A DNA stretch of 64,000 nt from Balaenoptera acutorostrata (lineage: Eukaryota > Chordata > Mammalia > Artiodactyla > Balaenopteridae): the NCBI RefSeq assembly GCF_949987535.1, contig NC_080074.1, positions 26,743,268 to 26,807,267 of the forward strand, given 5' to 3'. Numbering within the stretch: position 1 is the first letter of the stretch; each line of letters opens with the position of its first letter. Positions 1 to 12,285 of this stretch are shown one piece after another. Below the pieces are notes generated by a model. It searched no databases. It had not been told where the DNA came from and saw nothing but the letters and a program-made list of their open reading frames with translations. A program made the translations under genes and the position numbers.

Positions 1-210
1 AGCCTCTTCATCTGACCTTTGTCTTTCACCCTCTCTCTGCCCTTGAGCTCTGGTCTCCTTTCTTTGTGGGCTCCCATGCCTCCCCTTTCTGCCTGTGGGC
101 ACTTGCTTCATCCTCTCACATGGGGATGGTTATGTTCTTTTTATCCAGACATGGAGCCTGGTACATAGTTGGGGCTTGTAAATACTGACCAAATGAGTGG
201 ATGTGGGTAT
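1..210 (+). repeat. L2 fragment
   Basis: Resembles the L2 3' region: a Pro/Leu-codon-like CT-rich segment followed by 'agcctggtacatagttgggg'. Diverged. Confidence 0.5.
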
Positions 211-239
211 GCTGTACAGGACTTCAGAAGCTGGAAAGT

Positions 240-1034
240 GTATTCTACTCTTGATCCGTATCAATGCACATTAATCGACCTTGTTATAATTGCTGTATAG
301 GATTCCACTATATGGGTATTCCATAATTTATTTAACCATTTACTTATTAAAGGATACTTGTATTACTTCCAGTCTTTGATTATTATAGGCACCTCATTGA
401 CTGCCCTTGGGCATGCTTCTTTTCCCACATGTGAAGAATATGTTAATAGGCTAAATTCTTAAACGTGGGATTGTTCATCAAAGGGTGTGTGCATTTTAAA
501 TCATGATATTGTGAAATTGAACACCGCACCTGTGCAGCAGAGAGCGAAACTGATACAGTTTATGTAACTGTCAGTGTATGAACATGCCTCAGCTCACATC
601 TTTCCGACACACAGTGTATTATTATCTAGTTTGTTGATCCTCAACAATCTGGTAGGTGAAAACTGGTACCTCATTTTAATTTATATTTTTCCTGATACGA
701 ATGAGGTTGATGGTATTTTTAAATTTTTATTTTGAAATAATTACAGACCCACAGGAAGTTGCAAAATATAGTACAGAAATGTCTGTGTACCACCCCTCTA
801 CCCAACCTAGATTCTCCCAAGGGTTACATCTTACGTAATTATAGTACAACATGTTAATCATATTTTCACACACTTAAAAAACATTTGTCTTTATTGTGAG
901 CTACCTGTTTATATATTCTGGCCATTTATCTATTGGGTTATTCTTCTCTTAATTTGATTTGTAGAAGTTTTTTACTTATTAAATAGGTTGTTTGCACATA
1001 CATTTTTTCCAGTTTGTCATTTCTGACTGTTAAT
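240..1034 (-). mobile_element. Old L1 remnant
   Basis: Diverged antisense L1-like segments are recognisable near 240-480, 715-860 (gaaataattacagaccc) and 880-1030. Another L1-like piece at 1730-2010 may continue the same element beyond the repeat at 1035-1660. Confidence 0.6.
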
Positions 1035-1660
1035 TTTCTACTGTCGCGTAACAAATTACTACAAATCTAGCAACTTAAAACAACACCCATTTATCATCTC
1101 ACGGTTTCCATGGGCCAAGAGTCCAGACCCAGCTTACCTGCATCCTCTGCTCAGTTTCATCAGCCTAAAATCAAGGTGTCAGCCAGGACCACAGTCTTGT
1201 CTGAGGCTTGGAATACTTTTCCAAGCTCACTGGTTGTTTACTCAGTTAAGTTTCTTGCAGCTGTAGGACTGAGGCCCTCAGCCCCCGGAGGCTGCGTACT
1301 ATTCCCTGCCATGTGGCCCTCTCCACAACATGGTAGGCTGTTTCTTTAAGGCCAATAGGAGAGCGTCTCTGCTGCATTACCTCTAGACAAGGGCTCTTTT
1401 AGAGGGCTCACCTGATAGGCCAGGCCCACTCGGTTATTCCATCTTTTGATGAACTAAAGTCAACTGATTAGGAACCTTAATTAAATCTACAAAATTCTTT
1501 CACCCTTGCCATATAATGTAACCTAATTATGGGAGTAAAATCCCGTCATATTCACACGTCTTGCTCATATACAAGGAGAGGTTATCTGACAGGGTGTATA
1601 CACCAGTGGGTAGGAATCTTGGGGGCTCTCTTAGAATTCTGCCTTCCACACTGATTTAAT
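1035..1660 (-). repeat. Ancient interspersed repeat inserted in an old L1
   Basis: The sequence holds the familiar 'taacaaattactacaaat ... cttaaaacaacaccca' start and 'cttagaattctgcctt' end of an ancient mammalian repeat. I do not commit to a family name. L1-like sequence on both sides suggests nesting. Confidence 0.5.
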
Positions 1661-1729
1661 GACATGTTGTGTGTGTATAGAGCTAGCATATACCAAACAC
1701 CAAATAAATATTAACCAGACTTTGCCATG

Positions 1730-2010
1730 AAGAAATTTAAAAATTTTAGGGCTTACAGGTTTGTGTCATTCTTAGAATGGCCTTCCAGATTTTAAGAGTC
1801 TTTACAAAGCCAAAATACCATGTTTTTTAAATACGTTTTATGATTTTTGTGTTTATGTATTTTAATCTTGATCCAGTTAGAATTTGATTCTCTTTAAGAT
1901 GTCTACACATAAATGACATAGTTATTCCTGCACCATTTTTTGCATAGTTACTTCTCTTTAAAAATACACTGCTGTCCATATGTATAGTTTCATTTTTATA
2001 AATTTCTTTC
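1730..2010 (-). mobile_element. Old L1 remnant (possible continuation of 240-1034)
   Basis: An AT-rich stretch resembles antisense L1 ORF2 sequence (around ttttaatcttgatccagtta). Weakly preserved. Confidence 0.45.
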
Positions 2011-3190
2011 TCCTGTTTTAAAAGTATTGAATCAAAAGTTATAATTTTGGTTCATTTATTCTGGGTTGATATCCCCCCTCCCTCCCACACCCCCATCCAG
2101 GATTTGAAATGAGCATTTTGAGAACTGTAGCTCATGCAATTAGAAACTTTCAACAGGCATGATTCCAGTATCACCTACCGTAAGGAAAGACCGAAAGGTA
2201 AAGGAGAAGAGATGGTAAAGTTTGTCATTTAAAAAAAAAATCTGCTTTCAATTCTTTTGAAGTAGATGTTACCTCTCAACAAGTTCTACATATGCTTTAC
2301 AGTATAAAGAATATGTACTGTTGTTTCCTGAACCCTCTGTGCTGCCTTAATCATTGTGGTCCAGCATCCTAGCTCTGGAGATGAAAGGGCAGGAATGACT
2401 TTCAGCAGACTGCTTTCAAGCTTGTGGTCCTCTCACTTAGTAAGCATGTATAGCACCCTTATGCTGTCCTCGGTACTAGGAATTTAAGTTGGTTTATGAC
2501 TCATGTTAAAATAAATAAAACAAGATTTCATGTTTGTAGGTAATAAGCTGTTGCTTTGTTTGGCTTAATTATCCTTATTTGTAGGTTACTCCTGTGGCTT
2601 GCTAAATATCAGTAGATATTTAGGGGTCGTTCTATGCACCTAAGTTAATTATTGAGAGGTTCACATGGCTCATAATCCCTGTGTCTGACACAGAGGGAGG
2701 TTGAAACTGTTGGTTGTGCCCCGAAATGAACACTTAACATTTCATAAGCTGACCCAAGAGCATATTAATGGTGGAATGAGTATGCTTTTATTACGTGTAT
2801 TTTCATTTTGGAAAGGCACTGTGCTTGTCGAAACCTCCTGACTTAAGCAAATTATCAAGTAATATTTGTTGTACAAAGCCAGCCAAAATTTACCTCATGT
2901 GCTGAGCATTTTAGAGGTACTCGCTGAATTGGCATCTGTTGGCTATGTGGGCACCAAAATTAAAGTGAGAGTCTTCTTTCATTCAGGTGGCTCATTTATG
3001 TCCTGTTACAACCTGGGGAGCCATGAGGGCTCTTGTTTACACCAAATCATTGTCTGTTTCTAATATCCAGAAGTGTTCCTACTGTTTGGGTAGGTGGGAA
3101 CATTAAGTTCTGTCGAGAAATTTGACTAGCACTCTGGTCATTTACAATGGTCTAATAGCAAGAAAGTTTTTTAAGTACTCAGGGCTCAAA
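2011..3190. other. Unique intronic sequence
   Basis: I see no gene or clearly recognisable repeat here. The short open frames do not resemble known proteins. Confidence 0.6.
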
Positions 3191-3209
3191 TTAAGCCCTT
3201 ATTTTTAAA

Positions 3210-3416
3210 AAATATTTATTTGTTTATTTGGTTGTGCTGGGTCTTAGTTGTGGCAGATGGGCTCCTTAGTTGCGGCAGGCAGGCTCCTTAGTTGCGGCTC
3301 ACCAGCTCCTTAGTTGTGGCATGCATGTGGGATCTAGTTCCCTGACCAGGGATTGAACCCGGGCCCCCTGCATTGGGAATGCAGAGTCTTAACCACTGCG
3401 CCACCAGAGAAGTCCC
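3210..3416 (-). repeat. CHR-type tRNA-Glu SINE (older subfamily)
   Basis: On the minus strand the element starts with the typical gggacttctctggtggcgca head and carries a pol III B-box-like segment. Its A-rich tail appears as T-rich sequence on the + strand. Target-site duplications with one mismatch (taagcccttatttttaaa type) lie at 3192-3209 and 3417-3434. Divergence is moderate. Confidence 0.88.
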
Positions 3417-4189
3417 TAAGCTCTTATTTTTAAAGAAACAGTTAAAAGGAGAGCTCTTCAGCCTTGTGCTGTTTAAGGATGGTTTTGCGAACTGAGCCCA
3501 CCATTCCAACAGACATATTTTGAAACTTTTCTTTGGGCGAATAAGAGATGAATGAAATAATCTTGTATTTATGTGGCTTCCTTTAAATTAACGTTGATGC
3601 CTTCTCAGCCTTCATTTTTGAAATAATTTGTTGCAAATTCGGGGTGATTTTAATGTTAACAGATTTGCTAAATAAGAATAATACATATACTGTTGAAAGA
3701 GATACTAAATCTGTATACAAAGATTATTTTATGTTTTCTGATACTTTGGACATTTCAGAAATCACAATTACTTTGTTAGTAAATTCTTTAAAATAATTGC
3801 TCCTTAGTTTATTTGTACAGTAGCCTCAAATGAGCCTGGATGTTTTTCTAGGGCCGCTAGCTTATTAAACTCTCAGTGGATTTTAATTTTCTTAAGTTTA
3901 TGCTTGCTTTGGCTGTTTAATTTAAGGTTGAAGTTAATGTCCTACGGAAGTAATTGCAGTGACATCAGATTCCAAAATTATAAGGTAATGAAATGGCCCA
4001 TCAGAAACAGCAACTTACACCATATTTTAAAAGTAAACCAGATTCACAGAGGGGAGAATGTTCTGAGCATGTGGAAAACCTGTATCAAATCATTAACCAA
4101 AGTTCTAGTTAAATAGTAGACAACTTTATTTTTAATTACTAAATGCTTCAGATATGGAGAAGACCTTTTTTAAAGTGTGGTACTCATAG

Positions 4190-4620
4190 ACCTACCTCCT
4201 AGATGTAACAGATGTTAACATTTTGCCATGTTTACACCAGATTTCTGTCAGTTGTTTTTAAGAGATAAATGGTCCCAGATACAATATCTGGATGTCTTCT
4301 CCCTTCCTACTTCCTCAGAGGTCTCCGTAACCTGAATTTGTTGTGTTTCATTCCTTTGTATGTTTTTATACATTGGGAGAATCCGTAAGCAATGTATCGT
4401 TTGTATTTTGGATTAAATATTTATATAAATGGAATCTCTTTGTAACTGGTTATTTTTTCCAACATGGTGTTTATACATTTATTCAACTTCATTTCCATTT
4501 TTTACTGCTGTACATTATTTCAGTGTATGAGTAAACTAGAGTCTGTTTATAGCCATTCTCCTAGTGGTGGACAGGCAGGTTGATTCTGAGAAGGTCTGTA
4601 TACTTGTGGGAGGGTTTTTC
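4190..4620 (-). mobile_element. Old L1M-type fragment
   Basis: An antisense L1 3' fragment recognised by 'gatgttaacattttgccat' and later 'taaatggaatctctttgtaa'. Diverged. Confidence 0.6.
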
Positions 4621-5049
4621 TAGGAAAGATACTTAGAAGTGACATTCCTGGGGCAGAGGAAAAAGCATATCTTCAACCTTACCATCTATTCTTAAGTAGC
4701 TTTGTCAAGTAATTGTACTTACAGGAGTGATTTCTTAAAGTCATGTTTTAATATTTGTCATAGAAAATTTTCATAATGATGTTAGATTTTATGTAGATGT
4801 TGAATAGTATTTGTTTAAAGTTTGTATGCATTTTAATTTTTTCTGAAAGCAGATATAAAGTTATTTTGAGTTTGCTAGTAGGCAGTTTTTTGGACCACGT
4901 CAAGAACTTAAGCATCTATACTCTCGTTAATGTCTATCAAAGCTCTTGTTTTATAATTAAAGCCATCAGTTTATAGAAGTATATTCATTGACATGTCAAG
5001 AGGTCATGCTTTTATGTTGATTGAAAAAGTTTTCAAAATATGTGCACAG

Positions 5050-5344
5050 GGCTTCCCTGGTGGCGCAGTGGTTGAGAATCTGCCTGCCAATGCAGGGGAC
5101 ACGGGTTCGAGCCCTGGTCTGGGAAGATCCCACATGCCGCGGAGCAGCTGGGCCCGTGAGCCACAATTACTGAGCCTGCGCGTCTGGAGCCTGTGCTCCG
5201 CAACAAGAGAGGCCACGATAGTGAGAGGCCCACGCACCGCGATGAAGAGTGGCCCCTGCTTGCCACAACTAGAGAAAGCCCTCGCACGGAAACGAAGACC
5301 CAACACAGCCATAAATAAATGAATGAATGAATGAATGAACGAAA
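5050..5344 (+). repeat. CHR-2-like SINE, full length and young
   Basis: The tRNA-like head ggcttccctggtggcgcag is followed by a B box ggttcgagccc, the CHR-2 body, and a tail that has become an (aatg)n microsatellite (about 5313-5340). A perfect 15-bp target-site duplication, aaaatatgtgcacag, lies at 5035-5049 and 5345-5359. Confidence 0.96.
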
Positions 5345-5449
5345 AAAATATGTGCACAGAAGATAGCATTTTTGTTTGTAAAGTGGCACATACAAGTAGA
5401 ACATGAATAAAGCTAGCAGAGATGAGTAGTTCTGCTGGCAGTGTGACAA

Positions 5450-5660
5450 GGGCTTACATGGGTTACGATAATTTTTACAACAGAACCAAAAAGTAGGTAC
5501 AGTTATCCTCATTTTATGGCTGAAGAACTGAGGCTCAAACAGGGGTAAATAACTCAAGCATTATCATACGAGTAAGAAATGGAAAGTCTGGAACTTGAAC
5601 CCAGATTGGTCTGCATTCATGAACCTTTGCCTCTAACCATTAGGCAGAACTGCAACAACC
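5450..5660 (-). repeat. MIR fragment
   Basis: Antisense MIR core: 'tcattttatggctgaagaac tgaggc', then 'ggaacttgaacccagattgg'. Confidence 0.65.
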
Positions 5661-5689
5661 ACTGAAAGGATAGTGACATAGAAACCCAA

Positions 5690-7734
5690 ATATAGACACT
5701 GGTTACCTCTGGGTAAGTAGAGCATTGGGTGCTTTATTTTTCTTCCACTGGCTTTTTGGTATTTTCATAGCTTTTCTAAAACAAACATTGTTTTGCAATT
5801 AAATCTAGCTAAATGATGAGCAGCCTTTGTCCTGAAAAGGAGAAGATAAATCACAGTACTGCTATAACTTTCTCATTTACTCTTTGTTTTGCCCCAGGTC
5901 TGGGGAAGGGTCAGTGGTCAAGACTTGTGACCGCAGTGACAGAACCAGTAGCAGCGCTGCATTGTAGGTCCCAAGCTGCACACCCTAGAGCATGGATCTA
6001 GAATTCCCTGGCTTTCTTCTTAGGCAGGGATGATTTGAAGCAGGATGTGTTCTAACTTGAGATCTCCGTAGAAAATATAAGGAGAGGCTGCCTTATTCCA
6101 GTGCCGCCTTCATTGTCCTAAGTGCTTCACTGGGTGCTTAGCGCTGGGCTGGGCCCTAAGACCGGTCAGACGTGGGCACTGCCTTGGAGGCGCTCAGGCT
6201 CAGGAGGACAGACTTGCACACAGAAAATGGCAGTGCTCCAGGGAGCCCTGACCTCACATGGGCCCTTCTGGAAAGAATTGACCCAGAGTCCGCCCTGAGA
6301 GGCTCTAGATGGGAAGGAGTAGGTGTCCGCTGTCAAAGCTTCCTGGCCCACCTCCCTTCATGCTCACACTCTCCTGCATGAGTGTCTCCTGATAGATGTT
6401 TGTAGGACGGGATTGGGAGAGAAGGACAGGTGGTACCCATTTTTGAGGTTTTGGTTCACCTCTGATTAGCCCGTTGATGATGTGCCTTGTATATGAATAT
6501 ATGTGTGTGTATGTATCGTTACATCCTCGTGCAAAGGAAATACTAAACCCTGGCATCACAGATAGGTCCTTTGATTTGACTCAGATGTAAGAAGGATGCT
6601 GCCGAAAAGGGAGGAACAGAGATGTTCATTGTCATGGCAACCAGCAGGTTTTTATAGTGGAACACTGCCTTTGTAACCCAAACCAGACACCCTTTTCCTA
6701 ACTACAGAAAACAGACTGATGCAAACTCCAGAAATTATAGTACCATCTCTCAGTGAGGTTTTGTTTGCTTTTTGGAAACTGTCTTGCAGTGGTTTGGGTT
6801 CCTTTGTAGAATTTCACTTACGAAAGGCACCCTTTAAATGCCTTCGAATTTTATGAAGTCAGTACTTAGGGCTTTCCCATTATTATTACACATCGCCCTC
6901 ATTTGCATCCCCACCTCACCCCAGTTTAATCTACATGGCCAGGATTTTTACTGGTACGAGGGATTAGCCTGAGGTTGCATTTGGAGTTTGGGAGACGTTA
7001 TACACTCTGTGGCACGAGCTCCTCCCTGATGAAAAGTGTACCCTCTCCCTCCCCTTGAATGCCTTTGCTGTTTGACCTTGTGCGATCTTTTTGTGCTTGG
7101 GTCTTCACCATCCATCCCTCTCTAGACTCAGCAGACACCGAGATGCTTAGAACCTCTCACTCCTGCAGTCACTCTGTAGGCAGGCTGAGAGTCCACCCTT
7201 TGCTGTCTGAGAACTCCCGGAGGATTGAACCCTTATGGTTTTCTTTCGGTAGCTTTGGTGAGGTTTCCTAAACCTGGGGTACAAAAGGCCAGTGTAAGAA
7301 GAGAGCCCTTCTGCAAACAGGTGGAGCTTAACTTGGGAGAATAAGGACCTCCTTGAGTGGCCAGGCAGAGTTTTTTGTTTTTTAGCACTTTGGGAGAAGG
7401 CAGAAACATAGGCTACCCTTTACTTCCCCTATCTTCTTGGTCTGAGGTGTCCCCTTCACCCAGGACCACACCTTGAGATCGAGAGCCCTGATGGGCTTCC
7501 TTGGATAGTAGCATCCAGGTGGGTAGTGTCTGCGTCTCCTCAGCACGTGCCAGGGAAGAGGACTCACTCGGGCACCTTTGCGTGGCACTGATTTAAGAAT
7601 GAGCTCCCTGTAGCCCCTGGGCTGGCTTCTTCCAACCCCCTTCCACCAAGTCGGCAGCATCTCGTGTGGGAGATGTCGGGCCACTGTCCACGCATAAGCA
7701 GTACAGGTACGGGTCATGCCTGCAACGATTCTGC
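5690..7734. other. Unique intronic sequence
   Basis: The start (5690-5815) has weak L1-like character. The rest shows no gene or confident repeat. Confidence 0.55.
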
Positions 7735-7970
7735 TTTCAGCCTAATTCAACACATATGTGTTGAGTACCTTGCTCCGAGCCCGGCATCCCAGGGAACAAA
7801 AGAAATTTCCCTACTCTCACCAAGCTTATATTCAGGTAGGACGAGGCAGACAGCCCAGACCAATAGGTAAATTACACGGTATGTTAAGTGGTGATAAATG
7901 CAATGTTGAGAAACAAAGCATGGAAGAGGGGGCTGGAGAGGCCCAAGGTGTGTGTGGGGGGGGGGATAGA
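7735..7970 (-). repeat. L2 3' end fragment
   Basis: Antisense L2 end: 'attcaacacatatgtgttga', 'ccaagcttatattcaggtag' and 'agtggtgataaatgcaatg'. A (G)10 run lies at 7956-7965. Confidence 0.65.
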
Positions 7971-8351
7971 GGAAAGCAGTTTCAAGTAGGAGGCTCGAGG
8001 ACAGCTCTACTCAAAGATGCAGCTGAGGATGGGCCTGAGGAAGGAAGCTATACAGCTGTGCAGGGGATGAGCTCTCCAGGGACAGAGAACAGCAGATGCA
8101 GACTCCCTGCGACAAGCGTGTGCCTGTTGCACTTGAGGCACATCAGGGAGGCCATGTGGCCGGACAGGGCGAGCAAAGAGTTGAGGAATCATTAGGACGT
8201 GAGGCCCAAGAGGCAGGGGCAGGCCAGTTCATGGGCCAGTTCATGTTTAACAAGGATCACCTGGGCTGCTAGATTCAGAACAGGCCATTTTCAAGCCCTC
8301 CTTTGGCGTGTTAGAGCTCAGAGGGGCAGCTCAGTGTCAGGGCTCTGGGGA

Positions 8352-8485
8352 CCACGGGTCTGGTTTTTAAATCCTGGTTCTGCCACTTACAAACTGTGTG
8401 GACTCATCTTAGGCAGTTTGCCCAACCCATTTGAGCATCAGCTTCCTCATGTGAAAAAATAAGTGTAATTCTCTTATAAAGATGT
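8352..8485 (+). repeat. MIR fragment
   Basis: 'aatcctggttctgccactta' and 'catcagcttcctcatgtg' match the MIR core. Confidence 0.6.
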
Positions 8486-8514
8486 TGAAGGCTTCTGTAA
8501 GATCCTGAACTGAA

Positions 8515-8745
8515 GGGGTCTTCCCTGACTCCCCTTCTCAGCTCATCCCCAGCCTGGGTGCTCCCTGACCAGACTGGTACCCAAGTCTGTTGTGAGCCTT
8601 CTTCGTGTTCTTCTCATGTGCGGTTCGCTTGTCTCTCTCCCCCTGGAAAGCAGGCAGGGATTGTATCTCCAGGGCTTCACACATAATGCACAATATGTGT
8701 TTGGATGGATAGAGAAATAGAAGGATGCAAGGAAGGAAAGAAAGA
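8515..8745 (+). repeat. L2 fragment
   Basis: 'ggtcttccctgactcccctt' and 'gaaagcaggcagggattgta' match the L2 3' region in sense orientation. Confidence 0.6.
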
Positions 8746-8946
8746 ATGAATTAAGATTTCATGCATAGTAATTAGTGTAATATTTGAGTTCACACGTTCC
8801 AACAGACCGTAGGACTTTTTCCGTTCAGAGGTCAATGTTTGAGGACATCAAATGGTTAGTTAAGGCTTTGGCTACATTTCTTATTTAAATAGGTCTCATT
8901 AGGGAAGACAAGTAATGTACTCTTATTTCCATATTTTAAAATTTAA

Positions 8947-9281
8947 GGGACTTCCCTGATGTGGCGCAGTGGTTAGGAATCCGCCTGCCAATGCAGGGGA
9001 CACGGGTTCGAGCCCTGGTCTAGGATCCCACATGCTGCGGAGCAGCTAAGCCTGTGTGCCACAATTACTGAGCCTGTGCTCTAGAGCCTGTGAGCCACAA
9101 CTGCTGAGCCCATGTGCCACAACTACTGAAACCCACGTCCCTAGAGCCCATGCTCCACATCAGAAGCCACCACAATGAGAAGCCCGCACAACGCAACAAA
9201 GAGTAGCCCCCGCTCGCGGCAACTAGAGAAAGCCCGTGCACAGCAGCGAAGACCCAACGCAGCCAAAAATAAATAAATTTT
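8947..9281 (+). repeat. CHR-type SINE, longer older subfamily
   Basis: The head gggacttccctgatgtggcg and B box ggttcgagccc are followed by a body with the 'gagccacaac' motif repeated several times and a tail of aaaataaataaa. The repeated middle distinguishes it from the shorter young copies. Confidence 0.9.
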
Positions 9282-9484
9282 TTTTTTTTAATAAACTTAT
9301 TTATTTATCTTCTCTCCACTTGTGTAGAGAAATGCTTATTCGAGGATCGTAACTGGTGTTTTTACTTAGGTGTTCTCCAAGAATAAATGTTTTGTTAACA
9401 GATTTCATCAAGAGTCTAAGGAAGTTTTCCTCCAACATTTTATTGTGAAAAATTTCAAACAAATATGTACAAAATACAAAGATA

Positions 9485-9533
9485 GTACTTGCTTCAGCAG
9501 CACATACACTAAAAAATTGGAATGATAACAGAG
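9485..9533 (+). pseudogene. RNU6 pseudogene: U6 snRNA retrocopy, 3'-truncated
   Basis: The segment matches the first half of U6 snRNA (gcttcagcagcacata ... ttggaatgataacagag) with several substitutions and then stops. It is followed by A-rich sequence and flanked by an 11-bp direct repeat aaaatacaaag (9471-9481 and 9536-9546). Target-site duplication plus A-tail shows L1-mediated insertion. It is not a functional U6 gene: half the RNA is missing and there is no snRNA promoter evident. Confidence 0.85.
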
Positions 9534-9814
9534 AAAAAATACAAAGGTAATAACAATTTATATTAACATTAACTTAATATACAGATGATCTAAATCACTC
9601 ACAATGTTGGTATAGTAGTGACTTCAGGGCAGGTTTTTTTTCTGTTTTTGTTGTTTGAGTTTGGATGCCTCTATTACCTATATCATTTTCCATGATATGA
9701 AAAGGCTTAATCCGTAACTTTTCTGTTAGAAAAATTCTGTGTGACACCGTTGTTCACTGTGAGATCGTTTGACTTTCATCTGGGACTTCTGCATCATTTA
9801 TATGTAAAGTCAGT

Positions 9815-11530
9815 GTTGAATAGGTTGAATTCTGTCCCCTCAAAAAGATGTGTTGAAGTCTGTGATAATTGTGATTTACAATAAGAAATATATATATTTG
9901 GTCTTCATCCCCATTTCTGTCACAAAGCTCCTAAAACCTTAGGAATTCCCTAAGTGATAAGAGTGATAAAGGTGAAATGGGTGTCTTTTGTTAATTCATA
10001 TAACAAACCTCTTTCAACCACACCTGAGTTTATGTTAACTTTGGAAAGCCCCTGAAGATGGGGGCAAGTTGCCAGGGGAACTTTTAAGTCCCACTTGTGG
10101 GAAGGGGAGAAGGGCTGGAGGTTGCATTAATCACCTATGGCCAATGATTCAATCTATCATGACTTTGTAATGAAGTTTCCATAGAGACCCAAAAGGATGG
10201 GGTTCAGAGGGTCCCTGGGTTGGTGAACACGCGGAGGTTCTGGGAGAGTGGTGCCCAGAGAGCATGGGATATCCTTGCCCTTTCCACATGCGTTGCCAGT
10301 ACACCTCTTCCGTCTGGCTGTTCTGAGTTACATCCTTTTATGATAAACTGGTGATCCAATAAGTAAATGTTTTCCTGAGTTCTGTGAGCCTCTCGAGCAA
10401 ATTAATCAACCCGAAAAGAGGGCCGTGGGAACCTCCAGTTTAGAGCCAGTCTTTCAGAAGCACAGGTAACAACGTGGACTTGAGCCTGGTGTCTGAAGTG
10501 GGGGGAGGGGACAGTTCGGGGGACTGAGCCCTTTAGCTGTGGGATCTGACGCCGCCATCTCCAGGTAGATAGTGTCAGAAGGAGTTGATTTGTAGGACAC
10601 CCTGCTGACGGAGAAGAACTGTTTGGTGTGGGACCCTCCCCCCACCCCCAGCTGCAACACTAGGTGACCAGAAGTGTGGTAGTCCTGTGAGTGTTTCCCA
10701 TATAACGTCCTAGCCCCTGGCTCCTCAGAACATGACCTTCCTTGGAAATAGGGTCTTTACGGAGACAATGATGTGTCAACTGAAGAAAAATGCACAACCT
10801 AAAAGTTGAGAATTATGTTTTATTCAGCGGACTTTCTGAGGACTCAAGCCCAGGAGACAGCCTCGCTGATAGCCCTGAGGGACTGCTGGGAAGCGGTACG
10901 GGAGGTATTGGAGTTTTTGCAACAAAAACCAGAGAGTTGGAACATCAAGAGATCCTAGTTAAAGAAAACCAGACATGTCAAGTTAATGAATTTAGCACTT
11001 TCCTCTTTTGGGGAAGATGGAAGAGGCTGGGCTGATTGAAATCATTCCTTTGATATGCACTTTAACTATCTGGGGCCAGTGTCCTGTTTTTCTCCATCCT
11101 GGATCCCCTCAGGGTGCACAGTTGGGGGAGGCTGCGGTGGCTGATGGCTCACTGGCCCCTAGGTGGCCCCCATCCTTTGTTTACCAGTGTGGCAGTTGAC
11201 ATTCTTCGTCCACACGTGTTAAAAGGAAGTCAGTCATTAGGGTGGGCCTTAATCCACCATGACTGGTGTTCCTTAAAATGGGGGAATTTAGAGACAGACA
11301 TGCACAGAGGAAAGATGATGTGAAGACAGAGGATTAGTGGAGGAAACTAGAAGTCAAGGAATGTCTGAGAAGCTGGGAGAGAGACATGCAATGGCTCCTT
11401 CCCCAGGACCTGCAGAAGGAGCATGGCCTTGCTGACGCCTTGATTTCAGGCCTCCATAACTGTGAGACAATACATATCTGTTGTTTTAAGCCACCCAGTT
11501 GTTACGGCAGCCCTAGAAAACCAATACAGT
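9815..11530 (+). mobile_element. Nested LTR composite (MaLR-like element split by two other LTR-like insertions)
   Basis: Three pieces of one MaLR-type element appear in order: about 9815-9860 ('aattctgtcccctcaaaaag'), 10695-10767 ('ggaaatagggtctttacgga') and 11228-11530 (ending 'aactgtgagacaatacatat ... ccacccagttgttacggcag'). Between them lie about 835 bp resembling another old LTR (9861-10694) and about 460 bp of a third LTR-like sequence (10768-11227). No retroviral coding sequence remains. Family names are uncertain, so I describe the architecture rather than the subfamilies. Confidence 0.6.
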
Positions 11531-11794
11531 TAGCCGACACGTTTCCTATCCACCCACGACAACTAAAGAAGTACTATTACCTGGCCCCAGCGTGAGTAGA
11601 AACACAAAAAGCCTTGAAACCCGAGGATTTTGAGGTACTTGGTTAGCAGATGGTTATCTCTGTGATCCTCAAAATTATATAAATATTTTTTACCATCTAA
11701 ATAAGCACATTCTTGTAAATTGTCTGTAGCAAACTCATGGAACCCCAAGAATATGTCTGTGGACCCAGTTTGGAAAACTCAGGTATAGGAATAA

Positions 11795-11890
11795 GAGAAG
11801 CAGCTCAGACTTTGGTTCTGAGTTCAAATCTCATCTGTGCTACTGTGCAGCTGTGCAACCCTGATCACCTTGCATAATCTACCTGAGTCT
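11795..11890 (+). repeat. MIR fragment
   Basis: 'gttcaaatctcatctgtgct' followed by a 'ctgtgcaaccctgatcacc' segment resembles the MIR core. Confidence 0.5.
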
Positions 11891-12285
11891 GTTCTTGAAC
11901 CTTGCACATGGCAGATGTTCAGGAATCAGCTGGGGCACGGAGCCTGGGGTGAAGGGAAGAACCCAGAGAGGGAACTTGAAGAGAGTCGGCGAGAGTGGGA
12001 TGGATCTTGGCCTGGCAGAAATACGGAGTCTGGTTCCCCTGTTTGAACACTACCTGAGAGGTTTCATACAAGTGGTTTTTCCCCTCAAAAAGTCAGATTC
12101 TTTTGCTCATGGGGCAGCAGAAGAGAACATTGGGTTCAGGCATGAGCCTTGTTTCCTTAGAAAGGTACAGAGACCCCAGAGACAAAGTAACTTATCCAAG
12201 GTCAGGTGGTCTTGTCAGTTGGGTTATTTTTTATTTAATAGGACAACCAAAAACCAAAAAGGAGTTGTGTTGGTTTTTCCTTTTT

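Noticed and set aside
5050..5120. tRNA-like head with A and B boxes, as in a tRNA gene
   Set aside because: It is the promoter part of a SINE; the cloverleaf is not preserved and the sequence continues into the SINE body.
5004..5557. Arg/Ser/Cys-rich open frames repeated in many places (also near 23944, 24172, 37527, 42674, 44165, 48215 and 51627)
   Set aside because: All are translations of CHR-type SINEs and look alike because the SINE is repeated. They are not proteins.
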